From Ruegeria spongiae (GTDB lineage: Bacteria; Pseudomonadota; Alphaproteobacteria; Rhodobacterales; Rhodobacteraceae): a stretch of 64,000 bases of DNA. Below are positions 43,689 to 52,613 of this stretch, piece by piece. The stretch covers positions 55,873-119,872 of the forward strand of contig NZ_JAMFMB010000013.1 of assembly GCF_023502395.1 (NCBI RefSeq), given 5' to 3'. Within the stretch, counting starts at the first letter, position 1. Each line of letters begins with the position of its first letter. The notes under the pieces are model-generated. The model was given only the letters and a program-made list of their open reading frames with translations, did no database searches and was not told the origin of the DNA. The position numbers were made by a program, and so were the translations under genes.

Positions 43689-46490
43689 ATGAAAATCGTC
43701 TCAACCAATGTCTATGTCGGCCCGAACGTCTGGGCGAGCTTTCCGGTCATACGACATGTCATTGATTTGGGATTTCTGGAAGACTGGCCCTCGGCAAAAA
43801 TCGGGAACGAATTCATCGACGGCTTGATCGCGGCATTGCCCGGCCTGTCAGAACACGGTTGTTCCTATCGCGAACCCGGCGGGTTCATCCGCCGCCTGCG
43901 CGAAGACGAAGGCACCTGGCTGGGCCATGTGATGGAACATTGCGCGCTGGAAATTCAGGGCGTTGCGGGCACTGATGTGACCTTCGGGCGAACCCGGTCC
44001 ACCGGTGAGCCAGGGCAATACAACATGGTCTACCAGTACCGGCAGCGCGACGTTGGTCTGGATGCAGGTAAACTGGCATTGCGGTTGCTGATGCATCTGC
44101 TGCCGCAGGACCTGAAAAACCACTCGGACTATGAGTTCGACCCGGACTTCAACTGGGAAGAAGAACTGCGCAGCTTTGTGCTGCGCGCGCAGCGCAAGGA
44201 ATTTGGCCCCTCGACCGGGTCTTTGGTCAAGGCCGCCGAAGAACGGGATATCCCCTGGATCAGGCTCAATGAATACTCGCTGGTCCAGTTTGGGCATGGC
44301 AATTACCAAAAGCGGATTCAGGCGACGATCACCTCTGAAACCAAACATATCGCGGTCGAGATTTCCTGCGACAAGGAAGATACCCATAATCTGCTGAATG
44401 ATCTCGGGCTGCCGGTACCCCAGCAAAACATGGTTTATAGTGGTCGCGAGGCCATCCGCGCCGCCCGTCGCATCGGTCATCCGGTTGTGGTTAAGCCGCT
44501 GGATGCCAACCACGGGCGCGGTGTGTCGATCAACCTCAATACCGACGAAGAGGTCGAGGCAGGCTTTCACGAGGCCAAGGAACATTCAAAAAGCCGTGCC
44601 ATTCTGGTGGAAAGCTTTGTCACCGGGTTCGATCACCGGATGCTGGTGATCAACAACAAACTCGAGGCCGTGGCAAAACGGGTGCCCGGGCATGTGGTCG
44701 GCGACGGCAAAAGCACCATCACCGAATTGGTCGATATCGTGAACCTCGACCCGCGCCGCGGGATTGGTCACGAAAAGGTGCTGACCCGGCTGGAGCTGGA
44801 CAATCAGGCAAACCGCTTGCTTTCCGAGGCCGGGTATGACGCCGAAACCGTCCTGACCGAGGGCGAGATCTTTTACCTGCGTTCGACCGCCAACCTGTCG
44901 ACGGGCGGCACATCGATCGACATGACCGATGTGGTCCATCCCGACAACCGCGACATGGCAGAGCGCGCGATCATGGCCGTTGGGCTGGACGTGGGCGGGG
45001 TCGATTTCCTGATCGATGACATCACCAAATCCTACAAGGACATCGGCGGCGCTATTGTCGAGGTGAACGCCGCGCCCGGCTTCCGTATGCATGTGGCCCC
45101 ATCAGAGGGCCAGTCGCGCGACGTTTCGGGCAAGGTGATGGACATGCTGTTCCCGGTCGGGGAAGAGGCGCGCATTCCAATCGCGGCAATCACCGGCACC
45201 AATGGCAAAACCACGACCTCCCGGATGCTGGGCCATATCATGAAAGGCAGCGGCAAAACCGTCGGCATGACGTCGACCGACGGCGTTTATGTGGATGGCA
45301 AGCTGAGTGTCAAGGGCGACATGACCGGCCCGAAATCCGCACAGATCGTTCTGCGCGATCCGATGGTGGACTTCGCCGTCATGGAAACGGCGCGGGGCGG
45401 GCTGGTTCGGTCCGGCCTCGGCTACCAGAGATCGAATGTGGCGGCCTGTCTGAATGTCTCTGCCGATCATCTTGGGTTGCGCGGGATCAACACGGTCGAG
45501 GAACTGGCCGTCGTCAAACGTGTGGTGGTGGAAAGCGCGACAGAGACGGCGGTTTTGAACGCGGACGACATCAACTGTCTCAAGATGGCGGATTACGCCG
45601 ACGTCAATGCGATCTTCTACGTCACCACCAATCCCGGGCACAGTCTGGTGAAAGAGCACATCAAGGCAGGCGGCAAGGCCATCGTGCTGGAAAGCGGCAT
45701 GAATGGCGACATGCTGACCATTTACGACAATGGCCTGCATATGCCTGTGCTCTGGTCGCATCTGATCCCGGCGGGGTTGGAAGGCAAGGCGATCTTCAAC
45801 GTCCAGAACGCAATGTTTGCAGCTGCCATGGCCTATAGTTTCGGCGTCGATCTGGACAATATCCGCCATGGGCTGCGGACCTTCGACACCAGCTATTTCC
45901 AGGCTCCGGGCCGGATGAATGTCTATGACGAACACCCGTTCAAAGTGATCCTTGATTACGCGCATAACCCCGCCGCCATCGGCGTGGTGACCGACCTTGT
46001 CGACCGGCTGGACGTAAAACGGCGCCGGATTGCCGTGGCCGCGATGCCTGGTGACCGGCGGGATGAGGATATTCTGGAAAGCGCGGGTATCCTTGCCGGG
46101 CATTTCGATCATTACATCTGCAAGGCAGACGATCGACGCCGCGGGCGCGGCCATGACGAAGTGCCGCAGATGATCAGGGCGGAACTGACGCGCAACGGCG
46201 TCGAGGACAGCGCCATCACCGTCATCCCCAACGAGGTCGAAGCGGTGAACGCCGGGCTGGAGATGGCCGCCGCAGGCGACCTGCTGGTGATCTTTGGCGA
46301 TGACAGCGCGCGTTGTTGGAAACAGATCGTCTATCACAACGCGGGCGAAAACGAGGCCGAGGCCGAGGCACAAAGCCCAAGACCTGCGGCCGCGCCGGAC
46401 TTCGAAGAGATGTTCGATTCCGACCAATCGCTCATCCGGGATGAGCGCGGTGTGCGCCTTGCGCGCGAGATAGACGAAGACGCCGATTGA
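43689..46490 (+). CDS. cphA: Cyanophycin synthetase CphA
   Basis: This 933 aa cytoplasmic enzyme makes the multi-L-arginyl-poly-L-aspartate storage polymer. The N domain (about 1-160) is followed by an ATP-grasp domain that adds Asp (about 215-485; Lys269 in VVVKPLDANHGRG). The Mur-ligase domain that adds Arg has its P-loop at 502-509 (TGTNGKTT). ETARGGLVRSGL, NVSADHLGLRG and DYAHNPAAIG are all present. The acidic C-terminal tail beyond residue 880 is a slight extension. GGGGAAG lies before the ATG. The following gene encodes a partial paralogue. Confidence 0.95.
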   Translation: MKIVSTNVYVGPNVWASFPVIRHVIDLGFLEDWPSAKIGNEFIDGLIAALPGLSEHGCSYREPGGFIRRLREDEGTWLGHVMEHCALEIQGVAGTDVTFGRTRSTGEPGQYNMVYQYRQRDVGLDAGKLALRLLMHLLPQDLKNHSDYEFDPDFNWEEELRSFVLRAQRKEFGPSTGSLVKAAEERDIPWIRLNEYSLVQFGHGNYQKRIQATITSETKHIAVEISCDKEDTHNLLNDLGLPVPQQNMVYSGREAIRAARRIGHPVVVKPLDANHGRGVSINLNTDEEVEAGFHEAKEHSKSRAILVESFVTGFDHRMLVINNKLEAVAKRVPGHVVGDGKSTITELVDIVNLDPRRGIGHEKVLTRLELDNQANRLLSEAGYDAETVLTEGEIFYLRSTANLSTGGTSIDMTDVVHPDNRDMAERAIMAVGLDVGGVDFLIDDITKSYKDIGGAIVEVNAAPGFRMHVAPSEGQSRDVSGKVMDMLFPVGEEARIPIAAITGTNGKTTTSRMLGHIMKGSGKTVGMTSTDGVYVDGKLSVKGDMTGPKSAQIVLRDPMVDFAVMETARGGLVRSGLGYQRSNVAACLNVSADHLGLRGINTVEELAVVKRVVVESATETAVLNADDINCLKMADYADVNAIFYVTTNPGHSLVKEHIKAGGKAIVLESGMNGDMLTIYDNGLHMPVLWSHLIPAGLEGKAIFNVQNAMFAAAMAYSFGVDLDNIRHGLRTFDTSYFQAPGRMNVYDEHPFKVILDYAHNPAAIGVVTDLVDRLDVKRRRIAVAAMPGDRRDEDILESAGILAGHFDHYICKADDRRRGRGHDEVPQMIRAELTRNGVEDSAITVIPNEVEAVNAGLEMAAAGDLLVIFGDDSARCWKQIVYHNAGENEAEAEAQSPRPAAAPDFEEMFDSDQSLIRDERGVRLAREIDEDAD

Positions 46491-46504
46491 TCGGAGGATC
46501 GCCG

Positions 46505-48247
46505 ATGGATCGTATCGAAGAGCTTGAGACAGCGCTGACGATTGTCAGTGCAAGCGCGGACCACATTCGTGTCGATGACGCCCGCCGCCTGACGGGACCG
46601 GGGTTGTTATGGGACCGTCCGGGCGCGGTGATCGACGTGTTTTTTGAGGTGGTAGAGCCCGATCTGATTGCACAATTGTGGATGCATCACGCAAGAAAGG
46701 TTCTGGATGCGTTGGGCTGGCAATCCGAGGGCTGCATCTTTCGCCAGTTTCAAGGCGGCGTGAACCTCGCCATCTCGGCTCCGATGGACCAGCTTTATTC
46801 CTCGATATTTGCCGCGCAGACCGCGTGGCATTTTTGCGCCGCAGAGTTGCTCGGGCAAACCCCGGGCGATTTCGACACCATGATCGCGGACGTCAAAACG
46901 GTGATGGCGAAAGAGGCGAACCCGGCTCTGATCGCTTTGATCGCTGCCGCGCATGGCCACGGCGTTGATATCCTGTGTGATGATGATGAGATCTCGATCG
47001 GCCATGGCACGGGCAGCCGGGTTTGGCCGGTCGATGCCTTGCCATCCCCGGAGCAGGTGGATTGGAAGGTGCTCCATGACGTGCCCATCGCCTTTGTCAC
47101 CGGAACCAACGGCAAGACCACCACAACCCGGCTCTGCGCGGCAATCGCCAGAGCGGCGGGAAAGACGGCGGGGCTGACCTCGACCGATTTTGTTCGGGTC
47201 GGAGACGACATTCTCGACCGCGGCGACTACTCGGGTCCGGGCGGGGCCAGGATGCTGCTGCGCGACCCCCGGCTGGAGATTGCCGTTCTGGAAGTGGCAC
47301 GCGGAGGCATTCTGCGGCGCGGCCTGCCAACGCGTCGGGCAAGGGTTGCCGTGGTGACCAATGTCGCCAACGATCATCTGGGGCAATACGGTGTGAACAC
47401 CGTTCCCGATCTGGCTCAGGCCAAATTCGCGGTTCGCAGAACCTTGTCCGAAGAAGGCGTGCTGGTTCTGAACGCAGATGACCCCTTTGTTGTCGCCGAA
47501 GGTGAGCGTGCCGACGCGACGATCTGGTGGTTCTCGCTGGACCCGGGCGCCGCAGAAATCACCGTTGCCCGGGCGCAGGGCGCACCCTGCGCCTATCTGC
47601 GCGAGGGTACGATGGTATTTTTCGACGGCACGGCAGAGCATCCGGTAACATCCGTGCGCGATGTACCGATCACCATGAACGGGGCTGCCAGATACAACGT
47701 TTCAAACGCATTGGCTGCCCTCTGTGTCGGCAAGGCAATGGACCTGAACGATGACGTCATCCGCGCGGGTCTGGCCGGTTTCAAACCAGACGCCAAGGAC
47801 AACCCGGGTCGCTGCAACGAATTCGCGTATAACGGCGCACGCGTTTTTGTGGATTTTGCCCATAACCCGCATTCGATTGCCGCCGTCTGCGATGCGATGT
47901 CCGCGATACCGGCCAAACGGCGGTTCATCATGCTCAGCCATGCGGGCGACCGATCTGACCAGGATATACATGACGTCACCTTGACTGCGCTTGAGTTCAA
48001 TCCGGACGTGGTGGTTGCTGTTGAAATGGAGAGCTATCTGCGCGGACGCAAAGCGGGGGAAATCCCGGCCCTTATCAGGCGTGCAGCGATGGATGCTGGT
48101 CTGGCTGCGGATAGTGTGCTCTACGCTGGCTCGCCCACAGAAGCGGCGCGTATGATCCTGGATCAATTACAGCCCGACGACTTAGCGTTGCTGTTGGTGC
48201 TGTCCGAACGTGATGCGGTTTTTGAACTCTTGGAAAGTCAAAACTGA
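46505..48247 (+). CDS. CphA paralogue lacking the ATP-grasp domain (Mur-ligase module only)
   Basis: This 580 aa protein aligns by eye with CphA's ends but not its middle. Residues about 1-165 are a diverged N domain (GGVNLAISAPMDQLYSS), and residues about 165-185 (DILCDDDEISIGHGTGSRVW) match the CphA linker (IRLNEYSLVQFGHG). The chain then goes straight to a Mur-ligase domain with its P-loop at 199-206 (TGTNGKTT), EVARGGILRRGL, NVANDHLGQYG and DFAHNPHSIA. The roughly 300 residues of ATP-grasp are missing without any frame damage. GGAGGATC precedes the ATG at 46505. It may add or modify one amino acid only, or regulate CphA. Confidence 0.9.
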   Translation: MDRIEELETALTIVSASADHIRVDDARRLTGPGLLWDRPGAVIDVFFEVVEPDLIAQLWMHHARKVLDALGWQSEGCIFRQFQGGVNLAISAPMDQLYSSIFAAQTAWHFCAAELLGQTPGDFDTMIADVKTVMAKEANPALIALIAAAHGHGVDILCDDDEISIGHGTGSRVWPVDALPSPEQVDWKVLHDVPIAFVTGTNGKTTTTRLCAAIARAAGKTAGLTSTDFVRVGDDILDRGDYSGPGGARMLLRDPRLEIAVLEVARGGILRRGLPTRRARVAVVTNVANDHLGQYGVNTVPDLAQAKFAVRRTLSEEGVLVLNADDPFVVAEGERADATIWWFSLDPGAAEITVARAQGAPCAYLREGTMVFFDGTAEHPVTSVRDVPITMNGAARYNVSNALAALCVGKAMDLNDDVIRAGLAGFKPDAKDNPGRCNEFAYNGARVFVDFAHNPHSIAAVCDAMSAIPAKRRFIMLSHAGDRSDQDIHDVTLTALEFNPDVVVAVEMESYLRGRKAGEIPALIRRAAMDAGLAADSVLYAGSPTEAARMILDQLQPDDLALLLVLSERDAVFELLESQN

Positions 48248-48366
48248 TATTGTTGCGCGTGACAGAGGTGTCCAGCGGTCCTCCGGATCGTAGGGCTTCG
48301 AGGCGACTTCTTTGGGCAACTCACATGATTGTTGGTCGTTTACTCTGACCAAGTAACCTTCCCGGA

Positions 48367-49521
48367 TCAGCTGTTCTGATAATAAAACGAAAACTTGCGA
48401 CTTGAGCCTCCTGGCGGGGGAGGGAATGGAACAGCTTTTCGAACTTGTTCTTTGGCAGCGCGTTCGATTTCGGGTGAGCCTGAGCTATCCACGATATCCA
48501 CCCATGCCAAGGAACCATCTGGATTGATCTCAAAAAACACCTGCGCAAACCCACGTACCGGAACATAGACAACCGGGGCGCGGTTCAAATGGACCAGAAC
48601 CTGGCCTGCATAGTTGGTGACGTTGGAATTTCCCGGTCCGCGTCCGCCGGACCTGTTCTGGTTACCGCTTCTGGCGAAGGGGTCAATAGCTTCTCTTCGA
48701 TAAAGGGTCAGCGGTGAGTCCATAATTTGTTCGGGATTGCGCAGGTTATCAAAATTACTGAACCCGTCGAATGCGCCCCGTGGTTGGTCAGCAAGTTTGC
48801 GCTCCGGAAGACGCGGGCGTTTCGAAACGGCCACGGCCAGCGCGGACTCTTCTGTTTCACTTTCTACGGTCGCGGTTTCCGAACCATCCGCCGAAGGTTG
48901 GACAATGGTTTCCGGGGTTTCTGGTCTAAGCACCTCACGCTCTGGCGGAACGACCGGGACCACAGCAGAGTCGGGTGCTGGTACGGCGGCCAACAGACGC
49001 GGCTCCGGGGTCGCGGAAGCTTCTGCGTCGGGTGTTTCGGCAACTTCATTCCTCGCTGCAGGGGCTTCCTGCGGCGTTTCAATTGTTGTATCGGGTTCAA
49101 CCGGTGCAACGGCGGTATCCACACTCGAACCAGCGTCAGCATTCGAAGGATCCACAGGCTCCGTCACTTCTGCTTCGGGCGGATCTGGTTGCGGTGCCGC
49201 AGATGACCCGATGTCGGGCGAGGTAGCTCTCTGCGGATCGGCAGAGGCCACAAGCGCCTCGCTGACAGGAACTTCGGCCCGGTCTACTTCCACCGTGTCT
49301 TCAACCGGAGGCTCGGGAACCTCTGCGGGTTCCGGTTGAACCGGCTCTGGTGCGGCATCCGCAAATTCTTCAAAAGCATTCCCCAGCTCAACCACATCGA
49401 CCGGGCTGTCCCCTGTCAGCGGTTCTTCCAGATCAGCCGCGGTAAGGCTGAGAAAACAAAGGTGCATTACAATCGACAAAAGGACGGCCACTAAGGCGAC
49501 GACTGCAGACCTCCGGATCAT
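48367..49521 (-). CDS. tonB: TonB energy transducer
   Basis: This 384 aa protein has an N-terminal membrane anchor (VVALVAVLLSIVMHLCFLSL). A long periplasmic spacer rich in Pro, Glu and Ala (about 40-235) follows, then a C-terminal TonB domain of about 85 residues (RGFAQVFFEINPDGSLAWVDIV, ending PFPPPPGGS). It transmits proton-motive force from ExbB-ExbD to outer-membrane receptors. No TonB-dependent receptor is nearby. It overlaps exbD by four bases, last in a five-gene operon. The acidic, non-Lys-rich spacer differs from enterobacterial TonB. Confidence 0.88.
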   Translation of the reverse strand: MIRRSAVVALVAVLLSIVMHLCFLSLTAADLEEPLTGDSPVDVVELGNAFEEFADAAPEPVQPEPAEVPEPPVEDTVEVDRAEVPVSEALVASADPQRATSPDIGSSAAPQPDPPEAEVTEPVDPSNADAGSSVDTAVAPVEPDTTIETPQEAPAARNEVAETPDAEASATPEPRLLAAVPAPDSAVVPVVPPEREVLRPETPETIVQPSADGSETATVESETEESALAVAVSKRPRLPERKLADQPRGAFDGFSNFDNLRNPEQIMDSPLTLYRREAIDPFARSGNQNRSGGRGPGNSNVTNYAGQVLVHLNRAPVVYVPVRGFAQVFFEINPDGSLAWVDIVDSSGSPEIERAAKEQVRKAVPFPPPPGGSSRKFSFYYQNS

Positions 49522-49895
49522 TCGAGAGCCTGTTCTGTCACAAGGAATACCGAGGGCGCACCCAGCCTGCGGAGTGCTCCGGTGACTTCCATCAACCGGG
49601 GGCCGGAAGCATCGCGGTCCGGCACGATCCTTACGGGGCCGGTGTCATGGCTCGCCATGTAAGTCTCTGGGTCGGTCGGAACGCCGCGAAAGCTCAACGC
49701 GCCTTCCCGATTGAGTACAAGCGCGTCGGGTGGTTCACGTCCTTCCAGTTCAGAGGTATCCACGAGCTCCAGATCAGGGTCGATTGGCGGCGCGACGGTC
49801 CCGGCGATCAGAAAAAAGATCAGCATCAGGAAAACGACGTTGATCAAGGGAATTGTCGAGTCGCGTTTGCGGCTTGGGTGGGTGGCGCGGATCAT
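49518..49895 (-). CDS. exbD: ExbD/TolR biopolymer transport protein (second copy)
   Basis: This 125 aa protein has one transmembrane helix near the N-terminus (TIPLINVVFLMLIFFLIAG), in which the small conserved motif PLINVVFLML replaces the commoner PLIDV. The proton-relaying Asp of ExbD is therefore Asn in this copy. A periplasmic domain follows. It pairs with the neighbouring ExbD, which keeps the Asp. It is coupled to tonB by overlap. Confidence 0.88.
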   Translation of the reverse strand: MIRATHPSRKRDSTIPLINVVFLMLIFFLIAGTVAPPIDPDLELVDTSELEGREPPDALVLNREGALSFRGVPTDPETYMASHDTGPVRIVPDRDASGPRLMEVTGALRRLGAPSVFLVTEQALE

Positions 49896-49899
49896 GACC

Positions 49900-50265
49900 T
49901 TACTCCAGCACCGTCACGGTCAAGCCTTCGCGTCCCCGCAACCGGACCAACAGATCGACAAGCCGCTGTGCCGACGTATCCGAATCCAGATTCACCAGAA
50001 CCTGCCCCGTTTCGATTTGCGCAGACAGCTCGTCCAACGTTGCCGGAACTCCGTTTAGCGTTAGTCGATCGGAACCAATCTGAACAAATATCCTCTCAGA
50101 TGGCTTGTCCGGTGCTGATGCGCTCGCAGTTGCACTGCTCAGCTCGATCTCTGCAAACCTCGAAAAGGTCGAGGACAGCATGAAGAAGAGCAAAAGAAGA
50201 AAAATGACGTCTATAAGCGGCGTCATCGACATCGGGCGTCGGACAAAGGGGGCTGTGTTACGCAT
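49900..50265 (-). CDS. exbD: ExbD/TolR biopolymer transport protein (first copy)
   Basis: This 121 aa protein has the canonical PLIDVIFLLLLFFMLSSTF helix, with the Asp needed for proton coupling, and a periplasmic domain of about 80 residues. The ATG at 50265 overlaps the exbB end by eight bases; a second ATG at 50271 is equally possible. Two different ExbD proteins in one operon suggest a mixed ExbD dimer inside the ExbB pentamer, one with and one without the Asp. Confidence 0.88.
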   Translation of the reverse strand: MRNTAPFVRRPMSMTPLIDVIFLLLLFFMLSSTFSRFAEIELSSATASASAPDKPSERIFVQIGSDRLTLNGVPATLDELSAQIETGQVLVNLDSDTSAQRLVDLLVRLRGREGLTVTVLE

Positions 50266-50923
50266 GCCCATGCGCAGCCATCGGCTGATTGACACCCACC
50301 GTTTCGTGAATGGGCTGGCCCGGCACCAAAACGGTCCGCAGCGCCTTGTCGGCAAAAACCCTCTCTCGCGCAGTGCGGCTTTCGAACCAGGACAAAACCA
50401 TCGAGGTTGGCATTGCGACGGCGAGGCCCACGGCAGTCGTCACCAATGCGACCCAGATCCCGCCCGCGAGCAGTGACGGATCGACCGAGGCGCCTGCGGT
50501 CTGAAGGCTTTGGAATGCGTCAATCATCCCCAAAACCGTCCCGAACAAACCAAGGAGTGGTGCGAGCTGCGCGACCGTATCCAAAAGACGGAAACCACGC
50601 TCAAGCCCGGCGAGCGCCAGTCCAGCTTCAGCATCCAAACGGTTGTCCAAATTTGGCGTGTCCGGCGCGTCCATCGCCGCTGCGACGATCGGAGCCAAAT
50701 AGCTGCTGCTCTTTGAGAGGCGCTCACGAGCCGAGCTTCGATCTCCGGTATCCCAATCCTGAAGGGCCTGCGACAACACCCGGTGCCGCCCCACACCACA
50801 GGCTGCAAACTGCCACAGCTTGTAGAGTGTAACCGCCACGGTCAGCACGGACATGAAGATCAGGACAGCGACAACAGGCCCACCCAGGGCAAGAATTTCA
50901 CGAAGCGAATTCAGCACGTTCAT
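50258..50923 (-). CDS. exbB: ExbB/TolQ/MotA proton channel protein
   Basis: This 221 aa inner-membrane protein has three transmembrane segments (about 14-36, 122-146 and 163-185). The pore motif APLLGLFGTVLGMIDAF and the third helix IWVALVTTAVGLAVAMP are characteristic. It forms the proton channel that energises TonB. The start overlaps the stop of the unknown exported protein by four bases. Confidence 0.92.
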   Translation of the reverse strand: MNVLNSLREILALGGPVVAVLIFMSVLTVAVTLYKLWQFAACGVGRHRVLSQALQDWDTGDRSSARERLSKSSSYLAPIVAAAMDAPDTPNLDNRLDAEAGLALAGLERGFRLLDTVAQLAPLLGLFGTVLGMIDAFQSLQTAGASVDPSLLAGGIWVALVTTAVGLAVAMPTSMVLSWFESRTARERVFADKALRTVLVPGQPIHETVGVNQPMAAHGHA

Positions 50924-51351
50924 CCAAGCAACTCCACATCTACTCGACTACTTAGCGACAGAGCCTCCTGGCAGACACCACTCTCGGCTCCGTTCACAAT
51001 GCAAGAACTTGAGCCATTGATCAGCGCGCGGCCAACAGCGTTGCAAGCCATCCCGGGAAGGTCAAACTGGCGTACACGCGGACGGCCCACCGGCAGGTCA
51101 CGAAAATCAAAAAGCGAAAGGGTTACAACACCGCCTGCCGTGTCGAAAATCACGGTCTCAAGTACCGCTTCATCAATGGTCGTTCCGGTGAGGTTTTCTA
51201 CCAAGAACGATAACCGGCACGCCTCCCCAACGTCCTGCACAGCGTTCAATTCCACTGAAAGTCTTGAGGCAGGACCGTCGGCAGATTGTGCAAGCACTGC
51301 TAGAGGAAACACGCTTGCCGACAGAACGAGAGCGATGCGAAGAAATAACAT
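50920..51351 (-). CDS. Exported protein of unknown function, first gene of the exbB-tonB operon
   Basis: This 143 aa protein has a clear signal peptide (MLFLRIALVLSASVFPLAVLAQ) and a beta-rich mature part (SVELNAVQDVGEACRLSFLVEN). Four cysteines could form disulfides. I do not recognise the family. It heads the exbB-exbD-exbD-tonB operon and overlaps exbB by ATGA, so it probably works with this Ton system, perhaps as a periplasmic accessory. The ATG at 51351 is chosen for the signal peptide; longer frames upstream lack coding character. Confidence 0.78.
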   Translation of the reverse strand: MLFLRIALVLSASVFPLAVLAQSADGPASRLSVELNAVQDVGEACRLSFLVENLTGTTIDEAVLETVIFDTAGGVVTLSLFDFRDLPVGRPRVRQFDLPGMACNAVGRALINGSSSCIVNGAESGVCQEALSLSSRVDVELLG

Positions 51352-51640
51352 TGACCGGTACCCTATTTCTTGCGCTGAATCAGACCGCCCGCGGTGTTTT
51401 TCGGGCTGTACCCTTCTCTTACCTGACACAGTAATCACATCAAAGGGTCGTTGAAGCTTTTGTGATTTGGGCAGAGCCCAAAGTTGGACCTTGTTGCCTG
51501 GACCGTCTCGTCGCGGTGTTTTCGGTGCCTCCTCTTGCGCAGCTGACCTGAGACCCGACTTCCCTCCATCCTTTGGGAGAAGCCGTTGGGGCGGTGTCGC
51601 CCGCCCGCCGACTCTTCCCAACTTCGAGGAACGCCTTCGA

Positions 51641-52144
51641 CTAAGAGTAATACAGCCTTTCGGCAAGACAGGCACCACGCGCGTTGTGAAGGCGCACGTT
51701 CTGTCCGTCGCACTGGTTGCGGGCGGCGGCATCTTCGGGATGCATCGTCACCGGCTCGCTTCCATTGGGACGATCCGCGCGGCTGACTGGTCCGTGGTCA
51801 AGCTGGCTGTGCAGCTTGTTATGCGGCTGGTTGAAGATCATGTGCAACTGAACTGGCCCGGCGCGGCCCAGCCACTCGACCGGCTCCATCCACGCGGGAT
51901 GATCGGGACACTCTTCATAGTCAAAAAACGCGATGGTCTCGGAGTAGATTTCGATCTTTCCGGGCGGCGTATCCAGCGGGTTCGAAGCAAGGTCGCCAAG
52001 CACATCGGCAATGTAGTGGCCAAAGGGGGCGGGGCCGGGGCCTTCCTCGAAGGCGCGAAGACCCACGACCCGACCGTGTTGGGCCTCTAGCCGATAAGTT
52101 CTCCAATGGGCGCTTGCAAGAAGGTTGCGATCATGGTGTTTCAT
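51641..52144 (-). pseudogene. Internally deleted S/N-oxide reductase-type molybdoenzyme (BisC/TorA/DmsA-like)
   Basis: One open frame of 167 codons holds only the ends of a protein of about 750 residues. Residues 1-50 are the family N-terminus (SAHWRTYRLEAQHGRVVGL). From about residue 53 the chain continues with the C-terminal MGD-binding region (TPPGKIEIYSETIAFFDY, then FNQPHNKLHSQLDHGPVSRA and DAAARNQCDGQNVRLHNARG). It stops before the usual end (GACLAERLYYS). The 4Fe-4S/Mo-binding middle is absent, so it cannot be functional as an oxidoreductase. Its ATG overlaps the stop of the broken rhodanese. Confidence 0.78.
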
Positions 52145-52557
52145 GGTTGGTCCCGCTCGGAAAGCTCGACAGCCAAGGACCAGCCTGCTTTTATCCAGGC
52201 AGCGATACAGCCTGCAAGGATTGCGACCGGGGCAAGGCCTATCGCTGTTGCCACCAGCGCGGCCAATGCCGAGCGGCCACCGGAGGCGCAGTAGAAGATG
52301 TAGGTCTTGTCCTTATTGAACGCCGGCATGTGAGCCGGGCTTTCAGGATTGATGTGGAATTCCATCATGCCGCGAGCGGAGGTTGCAGTGCCCGGAATGG
52401 TACCGGAATTGGCCTAATCAGTACCGTCGCACAGATCGACAAAGACATGTGCACCGCTGATCACAAGGGCAAGTGCGTCTTCGACACTGATGGCGGGGGC
52501 CGCAGCCAGCGCGGCCTTGACGATGTCCTTTGAAGAGCGGGTGATCGGCAGGGCCAT
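52141..52557 (-). pseudogene. Rhodanese-domain protein with a premature stop
   Basis: The frame from an ATG at 52557 encodes a rhodanese domain: ISVEDALALVISGAHVFVDL near the N-terminus and the active-site loop with Cys in FYCASGGRSALAA, then LAGCIAAWIKAGW. A TAG at 52416-52414, between DGTD and ANSGTIPG, interrupts it where homologues continue. No other frame damage is seen. Either it is a recent nonsense pseudogene or the C-terminal part is translated from an internal Met at 52368. Rhodaneses transfer sulfane sulfur, which fits the sulfur-oxidation operon. Confidence 0.78.
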
Positions 52558-52613
52558 TGGAGTTTCTTGTTGGCGCAGCGCGGTGACACAACAGGCGGCA
52601 ATCAGCCGTCATG

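Noticed and set aside
48332..48352. TTGGTC/GACCAA hairpin 15 bases after the tonB stop
   Set aside because: Only six base pairs with a nine-base loop and no T-run; too weak to call a terminator.
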